Part shown: one piece after another, positions 17,079 through 26,120 of the stretch
Layout: every line of letters starts with the position of its first letter
How positions within the stretch are numbered: the stretch's first letter is position 1
NCBI RefSeq assembly: GCF_046297595.1
Contig: NZ_JBKBHT010000001.1
Span: 930,001-994,000 of the forward strand
From: Ferrovibrio sp046297595
Lineage (GTDB): Bacteria; Pseudomonadota; Alphaproteobacteria; Ferrovibrionales; Ferrovibrionaceae
Direction of reading: 5' to 3'
Length of the DNA stretch: 64,000 bases
Notes under the pieces: generated by a model
Seen by the model: the letters and a program-made list of their open reading frames with translations, nothing else
Told to the model about the DNA's origin: nothing
The model's database searches: none
Translations under genes and position numbers: made by a program

Positions 17079-19393
17079 CGTCGGCTGTCCACAAGCCGAT
17101 CAAACACGATAGCGCGGCCAGGCATGTGGCCGGCACGGCACGCTATATCGACGACCTGCCCGAACCCGAAGGCCTGCTGCATGCCGCCCTGTGCTTAAGC
17201 GACCGGGCGCACGCGAAGATTCTGGGCATCGATCTTTCCGCCGCGCTGGCCCTGCCGGGCGTGGTGGCGGCCATCACGGTGCAGGATGTGCCCGGCGATT
17301 CCGATATCGCGCCGGTCTTTCCCGGCGAGCCGGTGCTGGCGAAAGATGTGGTCGAATTCCATGGCCAGCCGGTGGCGGCGATTGCGGCGACCGACCTCGC
17401 CACCGCGCGCCGGGCAGCAAAGCTGATACGCGTGGCCTATGAGGACCTGCCGGCGATCCTGAGTATCGAGGAGGCACTGGAGAAACAAAGCCTGCTGATG
17501 CCGCCGCTGGGGCTGAAACGCGGCGATGCCACTGCCGCCATCGCGAAGGCGCCACACAGGCTGCAGGGCGAATTGCGCCTGGGCGGGCAGGACCATTTCT
17601 ATCTGGAAGGCCAGGTCAGCATCGCCGAGCCGCGTGAAGACGGCGACATCATGCTGCGCTGCTCGACCCAGCATCCCTCCGAAGTGCAGAAGCTGGTCGC
17701 CCGCGTGCTGGACCGGCCGCTGCATGCCGTGACGGTGGAATGCCGGCGCATGGGCGGCGGTTTCGGCGGCAAAGAAACCCAGGCGGCGCAATTCGCCTGT
17801 ATCGCCGCATTGCTGACGCACAAAACCGGCCGGCCGGTGAAGCTGCGGCTCGACCGCGACGAGGACATGATCGCCACCGGCAAGCGACATGATTTTCTCG
17901 TCCGCTACAATGTGGGTTTCGACGACCAGGGCCGCATCCTGGGCTACGACCTGGTGCTAGCGGCACGCGGCGGCTGGGCGGCGGACCTGACCGGCGCCAT
18001 TGTCGACCGCGCAGTGTTCCATGCCGATTCCAGTTATTACCTGCCAGATGTGACCATCACCGGTTATGGCTGCAAGTCCAATACGGTCTCGAACACCGCC
18101 TTCCGCGGCTTCGGCGGGCCGCAGGGCATGGCGGCAACGGAATATGTGGTCGACGAGATTGCACGGCATCTGGGCCGCGATCCGCTGGAGGTGCGGCTGA
18201 CAAACCTCTATGGCCGCGACGACCGCAACGTCACACCGTATTTCCAGACCATCCGCGACAATATCCTGCCCGAACTGTTCGACGAAGTACTGGCCAGCAG
18301 CGAATACAGGAAACGCCGGCAGGAGATCGATGCCTTCAATGCGCAGAACCCGCATCTCAAGAAGGGTCTGGCGATCACGCCGGTAAAATTCGGCATATCG
18401 TTTACCACCACGTTCCTCAACCAGGCCGGCGCGCTGGTGTTGATCTACGAAGACGGTTCGGTGCAGCTGAACCATGGCGGCACCGAAATGGGCCAGGGCC
18501 TGTATGTGAAAGTGGCGCAGGTGGTGGCCGAGACACTGGGCGTGTCGCTGGATAGAATCCGCATCACCGCGACGCGCACCGACAAGGTGCCGAATACCTC
18601 GGCCACGGCTGCTTCGTCGGGCGCCGACCTGAATGGCAAGGCGGCGGAACATGCCGCGCTGGAGCTGCGCGGCCGGCTGGCGCAGGTGGCGGCACCTTTG
18701 CTGGGCGTGCCGGCGGAGCAGGTGACATTCCGGGACGACATGGTGAGCGGCGCCGGCAAATCGCTGGCCTTTGCCGAGGTGGCGCATAAGGCATGGCTGG
18801 CGCGGGTGTCGCTGGCGGCGTCAGGCTTCTATGCCACGCCGGACATCCATTTCGACCGCGCCAGCGGCCGTGGCAATCCCTTTTATTATTTCGCCTATGG
18901 CGTGGCGGTGACCGAGGCCATCGTGGACTGCTTCACCGGCGAATATCGTTTCACCCGCGCCGACCTGCTGCATGATTGCGGCAACTCGCTCAACCCCGCC
19001 ATCGACCTGGGCCAGGTGGAAGGAGGCTATGTGCAGGGGCTGGGCTGGCTGACCATGGAAGAGCTGTGGTGGGACGACAGGGGCCGCCTGCGCACCCATG
19101 CCCCCAGCACCTACAAGATTCCGACAGCGCGCGACCTGCCGACCGATTTCCGCGTCAAGCTGGTGCATGGCCGCGCCAATCCGGCTCAGACGGTTTATCG
19201 CTCGAAAGCGGTGGGCGAGCCGCCCTTCATGCTGGCGATCTCGGGCTGGCTGGCGCTGAAGGATGCAGTGGCGGCAGCATCGGGCGCACAGCAGGTGCAA
19301 CTGGATGCGCCGGCCACGCCGGAACGGGTGTTGCTGACGATTGAAACCGGCAGGCGAGAGGCGAAAACACCGATCCCCGTGGCAGCCAAATGA
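17075..19393 (+). CDS. xdhB: Xanthine dehydrogenase molybdopterin-binding subunit
   Basis: A 772-residue cytoplasmic subunit (no Tat or Sec signal). Key features are HDSAARHVAGTARYIDDLPEP at the start, GGGFGGKETQA for the cofactor loop, TAFRGFGGPQG carrying the substrate Arg, and VGEPPFML carrying the catalytic Glu. Sequence and length match bacterial XdhB. It lies between xdhA and xdhC with 4-bp overlaps on both sides. Confidence 0.95.
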   Translation: MTSAVHKPIKHDSAARHVAGTARYIDDLPEPEGLLHAALCLSDRAHAKILGIDLSAALALPGVVAAITVQDVPGDSDIAPVFPGEPVLAKDVVEFHGQPVAAIAATDLATARRAAKLIRVAYEDLPAILSIEEALEKQSLLMPPLGLKRGDATAAIAKAPHRLQGELRLGGQDHFYLEGQVSIAEPREDGDIMLRCSTQHPSEVQKLVARVLDRPLHAVTVECRRMGGGFGGKETQAAQFACIAALLTHKTGRPVKLRLDRDEDMIATGKRHDFLVRYNVGFDDQGRILGYDLVLAARGGWAADLTGAIVDRAVFHADSSYYLPDVTITGYGCKSNTVSNTAFRGFGGPQGMAATEYVVDEIARHLGRDPLEVRLTNLYGRDDRNVTPYFQTIRDNILPELFDEVLASSEYRKRRQEIDAFNAQNPHLKKGLAITPVKFGISFTTTFLNQAGALVLIYEDGSVQLNHGGTEMGQGLYVKVAQVVAETLGVSLDRIRITATRTDKVPNTSATAASSGADLNGKAAEHAALELRGRLAQVAAPLLGVPAEQVTFRDDMVSGAGKSLAFAEVAHKAWLARVSLAASGFYATPDIHFDRASGRGNPFYYFAYGVAVTEAIVDCFTGEYRFTRADLLHDCGNSLNPAIDLGQVEGGYVQGLGWLTMEELWWDDRGRLRTHAPSTYKIPTARDLPTDFRVKLVHGRANPAQTVYRSKAVGEPPFMLAISGWLALKDAVAAASGAQQVQLDAPATPERVLLTIETGRREAKTPIPVAAK

Positions 19394-20193
19394 CCTCGCA
19401 TTGGCTGAATGCCCTCACCGACCTTGAAGCACGCGGCATTCCCGCCGTGCTGATCACCGTGGCCGCCACCGAAGGCTCGGCGCCGCGCGAGGCTGGCACC
19501 AAGATGGTGGTGACCCCGGATAAGGCCATCGGCACGATCGGCGGCGGCACATTGGAATTCCGCGCCATCGAGATCGCGCGACAGATGCTCGGCAACAAGC
19601 AGGGATCATCCTTGCGCAAGTTCCCGCTTGGCCCATCGATGGGGCAATGCTGCGGCGGCACGGTGACCCTGCTGTTCGAGCCGCAGCGCCCAGACCTGTT
19701 CACCATCGCACTGTTCGGCGCCGGCCATGTGGGCAAGGCCATGGTGCAGGTGCTCTCGGCCCTGCCCTGCAGAATCCGCTGGTTCGATCCGCGGCCCGAC
19801 GCCTTCCCCGATCACGTGCCGCCCGGCGTGGAGATCGAGATCACCAACGCACCCGAACGCGACGTGGCAAACCTGCCCGACAATGCCTGGCTGCTGATCA
19901 TGAGCCACAGCCACGCGCTGGATTTAGGGATCACGGCAAAGGCGCTGTTGGAAAACCGCTTCAGTTTCGTAGGCCTGATCGGTTCGGAGACCAAGCGCTC
20001 GCGCTTCGTGAAACGCTTCCGCGAACTGGGCCTGGGCGACGAACAGCTGGCCCGGTTGTATTGCCCCATCGGCATTGACGGCATTTCCGGCAAACATCCC
20101 GGCGAGATCGCCATCGCCACGGCGGCGCAGATCCTGAAACTGCGCGAAGCACAAAAGCAGCATTTAAGCGTGGTTGACGAAAGCGCGGCCTAA
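19390..20193 (+). CDS. xdhC: Xanthine dehydrogenase accessory protein XdhC
   Basis: A 267-residue XdhC/CoxI-family protein that binds molybdenum cofactor, promotes its sulfuration and inserts it into XdhB. The XdhC_CoxI domain shows EGSAPREAGTKMVV and GTIGGGTLEFRAIE; the Rossmann-like C-terminal domain has FGAGHVGKAMVQVL and FVGLIGSETKRSRF. It overlaps xdhB by 4 bp and is convergent with the DUF2336 gene, overlapping it by 4 bp. Confidence 0.93.
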   Translation: MTSHWLNALTDLEARGIPAVLITVAATEGSAPREAGTKMVVTPDKAIGTIGGGTLEFRAIEIARQMLGNKQGSSLRKFPLGPSMGQCCGGTVTLLFEPQRPDLFTIALFGAGHVGKAMVQVLSALPCRIRWFDPRPDAFPDHVPPGVEIEITNAPERDVANLPDNAWLLIMSHSHALDLGITAKALLENRFSFVGLIGSETKRSRFVKRFRELGLGDEQLARLYCPIGIDGISGKHPGEIAIATAAQILKLREAQKQHLSVVDESAA

Positions 20194-21452
20194 AGCCCCA
20201 GGATCTTGAGCTGCTCTTCCAGTTCGGGATTCGACATCGGATAGTCGGTGCCGTTGCGAGCGTTCAGCATCATGCGCGGCGGCACGCGGGCAATGTCGCG
20301 CTGGACCATAACAGCAGTGCGCATGGAGAATTTCGCCCGCCAGACCAGCGCGGTGATCAGGCGGCCGTTGCGCGCCTCCATCGCCTTCTGGATCACCGAC
20401 AGCGGGATGCGGCCATTCAGCACCAGGGCCTGCAGCACGAAATTGCGGTCGTTGCGCTCAATGGCTTCCTGCACCACGTCGTTATCGAGCTTGCGGTCCT
20501 TGATCAGTTTTTTCACCTTCGCCTCGGCCTCGGCCATCGGCGTGTGCGATTCCTGCTCGTCCTTGTCCGCCGCTTCTTCCTCGGCATCGCCATCGAGCTT
20601 CACGTCGAGGCGGCGCTCCATCACCTGACGCACCTCGGCCAGCGCATCGGCGGGCAGGTCCTTGCGGCCGGCCAGAAGTTTCAGCAGCGACGCGGCGACG
20701 AAGCCGGCGATGCGCTTGGCCGCCTTGCCCGGCAGGTTCGGGCGATGCACCAGCGGCTCATGCCAGGCCTCGTTGCCCGGCGCCGCATCCAGGATCAGGT
20801 CGAGCGTTTCCTCGCGGATCTGCGCGGAATCGTTGGCCAGCAGGGAGGCCACAGCCGAAACATCGCGCGTGGCGGCGATGGCATCCGACACGCCGGCCGA
20901 CAGGCCGACGCGACGGGCAATCGCGGTGAGCGCGCCGGACTGGGCCGAGCTGGCAACAATCTCGCGCAGGTCATCATCGGTGAGCAGCGGCGAGAATTGC
21001 AACACCGGCGCCGAGACAATCAGCTCGACATCCAACGCCAGTTGCTTGACCAGATGATGCGGTACGTTGCTGGCGGATTTCAGCGCCTCGGACAAAGCCG
21101 CACGGATGCGGGTCAGTTCGTCCTGCGCCAGCAATTCCAGCGTCTGAATCGCCATCTCGCGTGCCTTGCTGGCTTCATCCGCCGGCATATCGGGCAGCAG
21201 GCGCGCCACCTTCGCGGCTAGGCGACGGCGCACTTCCTCCGATGCGTCGTTGGCCAACAGCAGATAAGCATGGGCCGGGGTCGCCTCGTTCTCGGCAATG
21301 GCGCGGCGGACTTCCTCGGCCTCGTCCACCGCCAGGTAGTAGAGGATTTCCGGCTGGGTATCGGCACGTTTCGCCAGTTGCAGGCGTACGGCCGGGTCTT
21401 CCGATGCCGCCAGCGCCTTGGCCTTTTCGTAATCCATGCCCTTTGCCGTCAC
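20190..21452 (-). CDS. DUF2336 (HEAT-like) protein
   Basis: A 420-residue all-helical protein of the DUF2336 family, widespread in Alphaproteobacteria and of unknown function. The N-terminal half has HEAT-like repeats (DPAVRLQLAKRADTQPEILYYLA, then EVRRAIAENEATPAHAYLLLA); a charged Glu/Lys-rich linker follows near residue 300, then a helical C-terminal part. The start is a GTG at 21452 with GAGG 7 nt upstream, overlapping the TGA of the diguanylate cyclase gene (GTGA); an ATG at 21437 is the alternative. The overlap suggests coupled synthesis with the cyclase. Confidence 0.8.
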   Translation of the reverse strand: MTAKGMDYEKAKALAASEDPAVRLQLAKRADTQPEILYYLAVDEAEEVRRAIAENEATPAHAYLLLANDASEEVRRRLAAKVARLLPDMPADEASKAREMAIQTLELLAQDELTRIRAALSEALKSASNVPHHLVKQLALDVELIVSAPVLQFSPLLTDDDLREIVASSAQSGALTAIARRVGLSAGVSDAIAATRDVSAVASLLANDSAQIREETLDLILDAAPGNEAWHEPLVHRPNLPGKAAKRIAGFVAASLLKLLAGRKDLPADALAEVRQVMERRLDVKLDGDAEEEAADKDEQESHTPMAEAEAKVKKLIKDRKLDNDVVQEAIERNDRNFVLQALVLNGRIPLSVIQKAMEARNGRLITALVWRAKFSMRTAVMVQRDIARVPPRMMLNARNGTDYPMSNPELEEQLKILGL

Positions 21453-22762
21453 GCCGCGACCTCGCCTTCCGCATCGGGTGGCGCGGCGATATGGCTGCGC
21501 CCCTTGCCGCCCTTCTTGGCGGCGTACATCGCCTCGTCGGCCCGCGCAATCAGCGACTCGGTGCTTTCCAGTTCATCAAGACGCGAAAACACGATGCCGA
21601 TGGAATAACCGAGCGGAAAATCTTCGACGCCATACTGGCGGTTGATCTCGCGTGCCGCCTCATGCAGGCGGGCGGCAATCGATTCCGCCGCGTCGCGGTC
21701 GCTTTCCTCCAGCCAGAGCAGGAATTCGTCGCCGCCGATGCGCGAGGCCAGATCGACAGCACGCAGCATGCGCTTCGCCGCCTCAGCCACAGCCTTCAGC
21801 ACCTCGTCACCGGCCTGGTGGCCGCGCACGTCGTTCACTTTCTTGAAATTGTCTAGATCGAAATAGATCAGCGTGCCGCGTAGCTTGTTGCGCAGATGGC
21901 GCGGCAGGCGCTTGTCCAGCTCGGCGAGGAAGGCGCGGCGGTTGAGCAGGCCGGTCAGGCCATCGGTGTTGGCCAAGCGGTTGAGCTGCTTGTGGGCGCG
22001 GCGCAGGGCATCGACACGCTCGCGGGCCTCCGTCACGTCGCGCGCCACGCCACGCACACCGAGCCATGCGCCCCTGGTATCGCGCACCGGCAAGCACGAC
22101 ACCTCGAAACAGCCGACGGAGCCATCCTTGCGGCGCAGGAAAATTTCGGCCGCTTCCATCGGCGCCTCCGCTTCGAAGGGCAGCAGCGCCGGCCGCGGCG
22201 TGTCGGGCGTATCCTCGGCCAGCAGGTTGCGCGCCGGCGTGCCTTCCAGTTCGCGGGCGCTGAACCCCAGCGCGCCACGCGGCGAGACGAAGCCGAAGCT
22301 GCCGTCGGCCTTGGTTTCCCAGGCGAAATCGGTGGAGCAGGTGACCAGATCCTTGAACAGCTGGCGCGACTGCATCAGTGCCTGGGTCAGGTTGCGCTCC
22401 AGCGTGCCGTCGCGGCCGAGCAGCAGCAGGCGCCGCGTGCCGCCATCGCCGCCATAGACGATCAGGGTAAGCTGCAAAGCCGCGCCGCCGCGCGGGCCGG
22501 GCAGGTCGGCGCGATCCTGCCGCGTTTTGCCGTCCTGCAGGGCGGCATCGATGGAGGATGCCAGCGCCGGCAGACGCCCGGCGCCAAGTTCGGCCAGCAG
22601 GGTGTCGGCGGCAGCATTGGCCAGCATCACGCTGCCTTCGCCGTCGAACAGCACAGCGGGCCCCGGAAAGGACGGGATCAGGGCCTCCGGTGCCGGACCG
22701 GCCAGGCCGCCCGCCTGCGTTGCTGTCGCATTCCCGGGCAAGCCGCCCCTCCCTGCCGACAT
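21449..22762 (-). CDS. PAS-GGDEF diguanylate cyclase
   Basis: A 437-residue soluble protein: an N-terminal PAS-like region (VLFDGEGSVMLANAAADTLLAELGA), a second PAS/PAC with FAWETKADGSFGFVSPRG and a conserved VRDTRGAWLGVRGVARDVTE end, then a GGDEF domain. The GGDEF signature is intact at residues 343-347, and the RxxD inhibitory site (RAVD) is at 334-337, so it should make cyclic di-GMP with product feedback. No membrane segment was seen. It is translationally coupled to the downstream DUF2336 gene. Confidence 0.9.
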   Translation of the reverse strand: MSAGRGGLPGNATATQAGGLAGPAPEALIPSFPGPAVLFDGEGSVMLANAAADTLLAELGAGRLPALASSIDAALQDGKTRQDRADLPGPRGGAALQLTLIVYGGDGGTRRLLLLGRDGTLERNLTQALMQSRQLFKDLVTCSTDFAWETKADGSFGFVSPRGALGFSARELEGTPARNLLAEDTPDTPRPALLPFEAEAPMEAAEIFLRRKDGSVGCFEVSCLPVRDTRGAWLGVRGVARDVTEARERVDALRRAHKQLNRLANTDGLTGLLNRRAFLAELDKRLPRHLRNKLRGTLIYFDLDNFKKVNDVRGHQAGDEVLKAVAEAAKRMLRAVDLASRIGGDEFLLWLEESDRDAAESIAARLHEAAREINRQYGVEDFPLGYSIGIVFSRLDELESTESLIARADEAMYAAKKGGKGRSHIAAPPDAEGEVAA

Positions 22763-22830
22763 GAGCCGATGGGGCCATCCAGGCCCCGGATACTCGCCAT
22801 TCTAGCCAGAAGCCCCTATGGTGCGAAACC

Positions 22831-23556
22831 GTGATCAGCCCGTCTTCCCAGCCGCTTGCCGATGCCGGCCTGCCCCCCGCCTCGCCTCTGCGCGATGCTG
22901 CCCTGGCGCGCGCCGAGACCTGGATTTTCGACCTCGACAACACGCTGTATCCGGCCGAGTGCAACCTGTTCGCCCAGATCGACCAGCGCATGGGCCATTT
23001 CATCGCCGAGCTGTTCGGCGTGGATGCCGTGGAAGCCAAGCAGCGCCAGAAAGGCTTTTTCCAGGCCCATGGCACCACGCTGCGCGGCCTGATGGTTGAG
23101 CATGGCGTCGACCCCCAGGCCTTCCTGGATTTTGTGCATGACATCGATGTGTCGGTGGTGGCGCCGTTGCCCAGCCTGACCGAGGCTCTGGACCGCCTGC
23201 CCGGCCGCAAGTTGATCTACACCAATGGCACCGTGGCCCATGCCGAGCGGGTGCTGGCACGACTGGGCATCGCCGACCGCTTCGAGGGCGTGTTCGATAT
23301 CGTCGCCTCGGCCTATCTGCCCAAGCCGCAGGAGCCGCCCTATCGCCAGTTGGTGGAACGCTACGGCATCGCGCCGCAGCGCAGCGTGATGGTGGAGGAT
23401 ATGGCCCGCAACCTGAAGCCGGCCGCCGGCCTGGGCATGACCACCATATGGGTGCCCACCGCCTCGGCCTGGGCCCAGCCCAACCCGGGCGACGACCATA
23501 TCCACCATGTGGCACACGACCTGCCGGCCTTCCTGGCCGGCCTGCCCCTGGATTAG
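22831..23556 (+). CDS. HAD-family pyrimidine 5'-nucleotidase
   Basis: A 241-residue HAD hydrolase of the Sdt1/YjjG-like pyrimidine nucleotidase group. Motif I is DLDNTLYP with Asp34 and Asp36, motif II is IYTNGT, motif III includes the Lys in YLPKPQ and motif IV is MVEDMARNLKPAAGLGM. The predicted role is dephosphorylation of UMP/CMP or other small phosphates. The start is a GTG at 22831, because no ATG lies between it and the upstream stop and motif I is too close to the N terminus for a later start. dapD follows 98 bp downstream. Confidence 0.85.
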   Translation: MISPSSQPLADAGLPPASPLRDAALARAETWIFDLDNTLYPAECNLFAQIDQRMGHFIAELFGVDAVEAKQRQKGFFQAHGTTLRGLMVEHGVDPQAFLDFVHDIDVSVVAPLPSLTEALDRLPGRKLIYTNGTVAHAERVLARLGIADRFEGVFDIVASAYLPKPQEPPYRQLVERYGIAPQRSVMVEDMARNLKPAAGLGMTTIWVPTASAWAQPNPGDDHIHHVAHDLPAFLAGLPLD

Positions 23557-23653
23557 CCCAGCCTTCGCCCGGCAGGCGTTGACTCAAGAGGCGTGGCCGC
23601 TATTGTCTCGCGGCTTTTCCGCTTTTTCCGCCTTTAATGACGAGGATTTTCCC

Positions 23654-24508
23654 ATGACCGACGCCACGCTCAAGGCCCAGCTGCAGCCCGTGATCGATGC
23701 CGCCTGGGAAAGCCGCGACCAGGTCAATTTCCAGACCAAGGGCGAGGTGCGCGACGCGGTGGAAGCCACGCTGAACGCCTTGGATGACGGCAAGCTGCGC
23801 GTGGCCGAGAAGGTCGGCGGCAAATGGGGGGTGAACCAGTGGGCCAAGAAGGCCGTGCTGCTCAGCTTCCGCCTGACCGACAACATGCTGATCTCGGATG
23901 CACCCGGCGGCGCGCACTGGTTCGACAAGGTGCCGTCGAAATTCGCCGGCTGGAGCGAGCAGCGTTTTCGCGGTGCCGGTTTCCGCGCCGTGCCGGGCGC
24001 CGTGGTGCGCCGCGCCGCCTATATCGCGCCGGGCGTGGTGCTGATGCCCAGCTTCGTCAATCTGGGCGCCTATGTCGACAGCGGCACCATGGTCGATACC
24101 TGGGCCACCGTGGGCTCCTGCGCCCAGATCGGCAAGAACGTGCACCTTTCCGGCGGCGCCGGCATCGGCGGCGTGCTGGAGCCTTTGCAGGCCAATCCGG
24201 TGATTATCGAGGATAACTGCTTCATCGGCGCCCGCGCCGAGGTGGCCGAAGGCGTGATCGTCGAGGAAGGTTCGGTGCTGTCCATGGGCGTGTATCTCGG
24301 CGCCTCGACCAAGATCATCGACCGCGCCACCGGCGAGGTATTCCAGGGCCGCGTCCCGGCCTATTCGGTGGTGGTGTCGGGCAGCCTGCCGGGCAAGCCG
24401 CTGCCCAATGGCCAGCCGGGCCCGTCACTGTATTGCGCGGTGATCGTCAAGCGGGTGGATGCCCAGACGCGCTCGAAGACCTCGATCAATGAACTTCTGC
24501 GCGATTGA
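23654..24508 (+). CDS. dapD: Tetrahydrodipicolinate N-succinyltransferase DapD
   Basis: A 284-residue DapD, which succinylates tetrahydrodipicolinate in the meso-diaminopimelate/lysine pathway. The N-terminal helical domain is followed by a left-handed beta-helix of hexapeptide repeats (YIAPGVVLMPSFVNLGAYV, GAGIGGVLEPLQANPVIIED). The ATG at 23654 is preceded by GAGG. dapF, a later step, lies at 37777. Confidence 0.96.
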   Translation: MTDATLKAQLQPVIDAAWESRDQVNFQTKGEVRDAVEATLNALDDGKLRVAEKVGGKWGVNQWAKKAVLLSFRLTDNMLISDAPGGAHWFDKVPSKFAGWSEQRFRGAGFRAVPGAVVRRAAYIAPGVVLMPSFVNLGAYVDSGTMVDTWATVGSCAQIGKNVHLSGGAGIGGVLEPLQANPVIIEDNCFIGARAEVAEGVIVEEGSVLSMGVYLGASTKIIDRATGEVFQGRVPAYSVVVSGSLPGKPLPNGQPGPSLYCAVIVKRVDAQTRSKTSINELLRD

Positions 24509-24604
24509 CCGCGCGATGGCGATGAACTGCTGCGCGACCGAACCGGCGCTCACGCTTCATTAACGGAGTGCGGCAAAACTCGCCGGGGTTTTCCAAGTGA
24601 CGCC

Positions 24605-25198
24605 ATGAGCCAGGACCGCCGCATCGACCCCAAAACCTTCCGCAGCGCCACCATCCTGGTGGCGGAAGGCAACCGCGCCACGCGCCATGCCATGCGCAAT
24701 GTGCTGCTGGGCATGGGTTTTCCCACCATCATGCTGACCGGCAATGCCGGTGAGACCATGCGCCAGCTCATACTGGACCAGCCCAGCGTCCTGCTGCTGG
24801 ACCACAAGCTGCCCGGCGGCGATGGCCTGATGCTGGTCCGCCGGCTGCGCCGCGATCCCGGCGATCTCGGGCGCATCCCCATCATCCTGATGATCGAGGC
24901 GCCCGACGCCGCCCTGGTGATTGCTGCGCGCGATGCGGGCGTGAACGAGATCGTGATCAAGCCGCCCGCCGTCGCGGCCCTGGTGCGTCGGCTGATGTCG
25001 GTGCTGAAAGAGCCGCGCCCATTCGTGCGCGTGAAGGGATTCATTGGCCCCGACCGCCGCAGGCTGGTCGACCGCCGCCTTAGCGAACGCCGTTTCATCG
25101 AGTTGGAGCCCGAGGACATTCCGGGCAACGGCGATCGGCGCAAGGGCGGCGGCCGACGCACCGGCAAGGACCGCCGCAGGAAGTCCGACCCGGCCTGA
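24605..25198 (+). CDS. Receiver-domain protein with basic GPDRRR tail
   Basis: A 197-residue CheY-like protein. Asp66 (LLLDHKLP) is the likely phospho-acceptor and Lys119 is conserved, but the usual acidic pair is reduced to Glu21-Gly22 and the Thr position looks substituted. The receiver ends near 135, followed by VRVKGFIGPDRRR (GPDRRR at 148-153) and a strongly basic Arg/Gly tail. The same FxGPDRRR tail occurs in the receiver protein at 36686. No DNA-binding domain is visible, so it may act by protein interaction. RNA or DNA contact through the basic tail is a guess. Confidence 0.75.
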   Translation: MSQDRRIDPKTFRSATILVAEGNRATRHAMRNVLLGMGFPTIMLTGNAGETMRQLILDQPSVLLLDHKLPGGDGLMLVRRLRRDPGDLGRIPIILMIEAPDAALVIAARDAGVNEIVIKPPAVAALVRRLMSVLKEPRPFVRVKGFIGPDRRRLVDRRLSERRFIELEPEDIPGNGDRRKGGGRRTGKDRRRKSDPA

Positions 25199-25505
25199 AG
25201 GCTGTTGTCGCCAGAACAAAGCCGCCTGAAAGATCACCAAAAAAGAAGGCCGGTCGGAGCGGGGACACCGAGGCCGGCCGGGCACCAGGCGGCGCCGAGA
25301 TGCCGGCACATTAGTCCGCCGACATGACTTTCGGATGACAGACCGACCCAGATCTTCTCTGGCATCCGCCCCCGCCCGCAGGCAATATTAACGCCAATCG
25401 CGTTGCGGGCATTTTGTACGCTTGCATTACTATTGTTCCTCGCTACAATCCGGCGTCATAACAAGCTGTGGCCTACAAGGCCGACGGCAGGGAGGAACAG
25501 CAGCC
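25199..25505. other. 307-bp intergenic region before the marR-liv operon
   Basis: The first part has GC-rich inverted segments around 25248-25281 without a T-run, so no clear terminator for the upstream gene. The last 100 bp are more AT-rich and hold the promoter candidate at 25422-25449 and the ribosome-binding site GGAGG at 25491-25495. No open frame with coding character was seen. Confidence 0.5.
25422..25449 (+). promoter_or_regulatory. Candidate sigma-70 promoter of the marR-liv operon
   Basis: TTGCAT (25422-25427) and TACAAT (25444-25449) are 16 bp apart, the latter one mismatch from the -10 consensus. TTGTA (25414-25418) and TACAA (25444-25448) form inverted half-sites that a MarR-type autorepressor could use (inference). 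Confidence 0.4.
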
Positions 25506-26120
25506 GTGCCGGCATCCGTCCGCAACGGAACCGCGATCGATACGCGCAAGTCTGAAAAGACGGACCGGCGTGCCGCGGCCGCCGTCGATTACGGCACCCT
25601 GCCCAATCACGTCGGCTACCTGCTGCGCCTGGCCCAGCTGCGGGTCTGGGAGAATTTCTACGCCCGCCTCGGCCCCACCGGCGTGAGTCCCGCACTGTTT
25701 TCCGCGCTGATGCTGATCGAACATAACCCCGGCCTGCAGCAGAGCCGGCTGGGCGAGGCGCTGGGCGTCGCCCGCTCCGGCGCCATGACGATGGTCGACC
25801 GGCTGGAGCGCCTGGGCCTGGTGGAACGCCGCGCCGACCCGCATGACCGCCGGGCCTACGGCCTGTTCCTCACCGCCGGCGGAGAACGCCGCATGGCCGA
25901 GCTGATCGCGCAGGTCAAAGGCCACGACAAGCTGATCAACCAGGTTCTGACCGAGCAGGAGCACGAGACGTTGATGCACCTGCTGCGCAAGTTCATCGCT
26001 TCGCCGGCCCTTACCGGCGAGGCCCATTCCGCACCGGACAACGATCCGGTAGCGTCGCGTACCAAGCGCGCCGGCCAAACCGGGCGGCGGCAAACCACAT
26101 CAAGGGAGGACAGACCATGA
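25506..26120 (+). CDS. MarR-family transcriptional regulator
   Basis: A 204-residue MarR-type winged-helix protein. The core runs YLLRLAQLRVWENFYARLGPTGVSPALFSALMLIE, recognition helix region SRLGEALGVARSGAMTMVDRLERLGLVERR and the wing DPHDRRAYGLFLTAGG. A basic tail follows. The start is a GTG at 25506 with GGAGG 10 nt upstream; the frame is open back to 25422, but that region looks like promoter. Its TGA overlaps the ATG of the substrate-binding protein gene, so it probably regulates its own Liv-type operon in response to a related ligand. Confidence 0.82.
   Translation: MPASVRNGTAIDTRKSEKTDRRAAAAVDYGTLPNHVGYLLRLAQLRVWENFYARLGPTGVSPALFSALMLIEHNPGLQQSRLGEALGVARSGAMTMVDRLERLGLVERRADPHDRRAYGLFLTAGGERRMAELIAQVKGHDKLINQVLTEQEHETLMHLLRKFIASPALTGEAHSAPDNDPVASRTKRAGQTGRRQTTSREDRP

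Noticed and set aside
22818..22831. ATG at 22818 as start of the HAD nucleotidase
   Set aside because: It is out of frame with the HAD domain; the in-frame GTG at 22831 is used.
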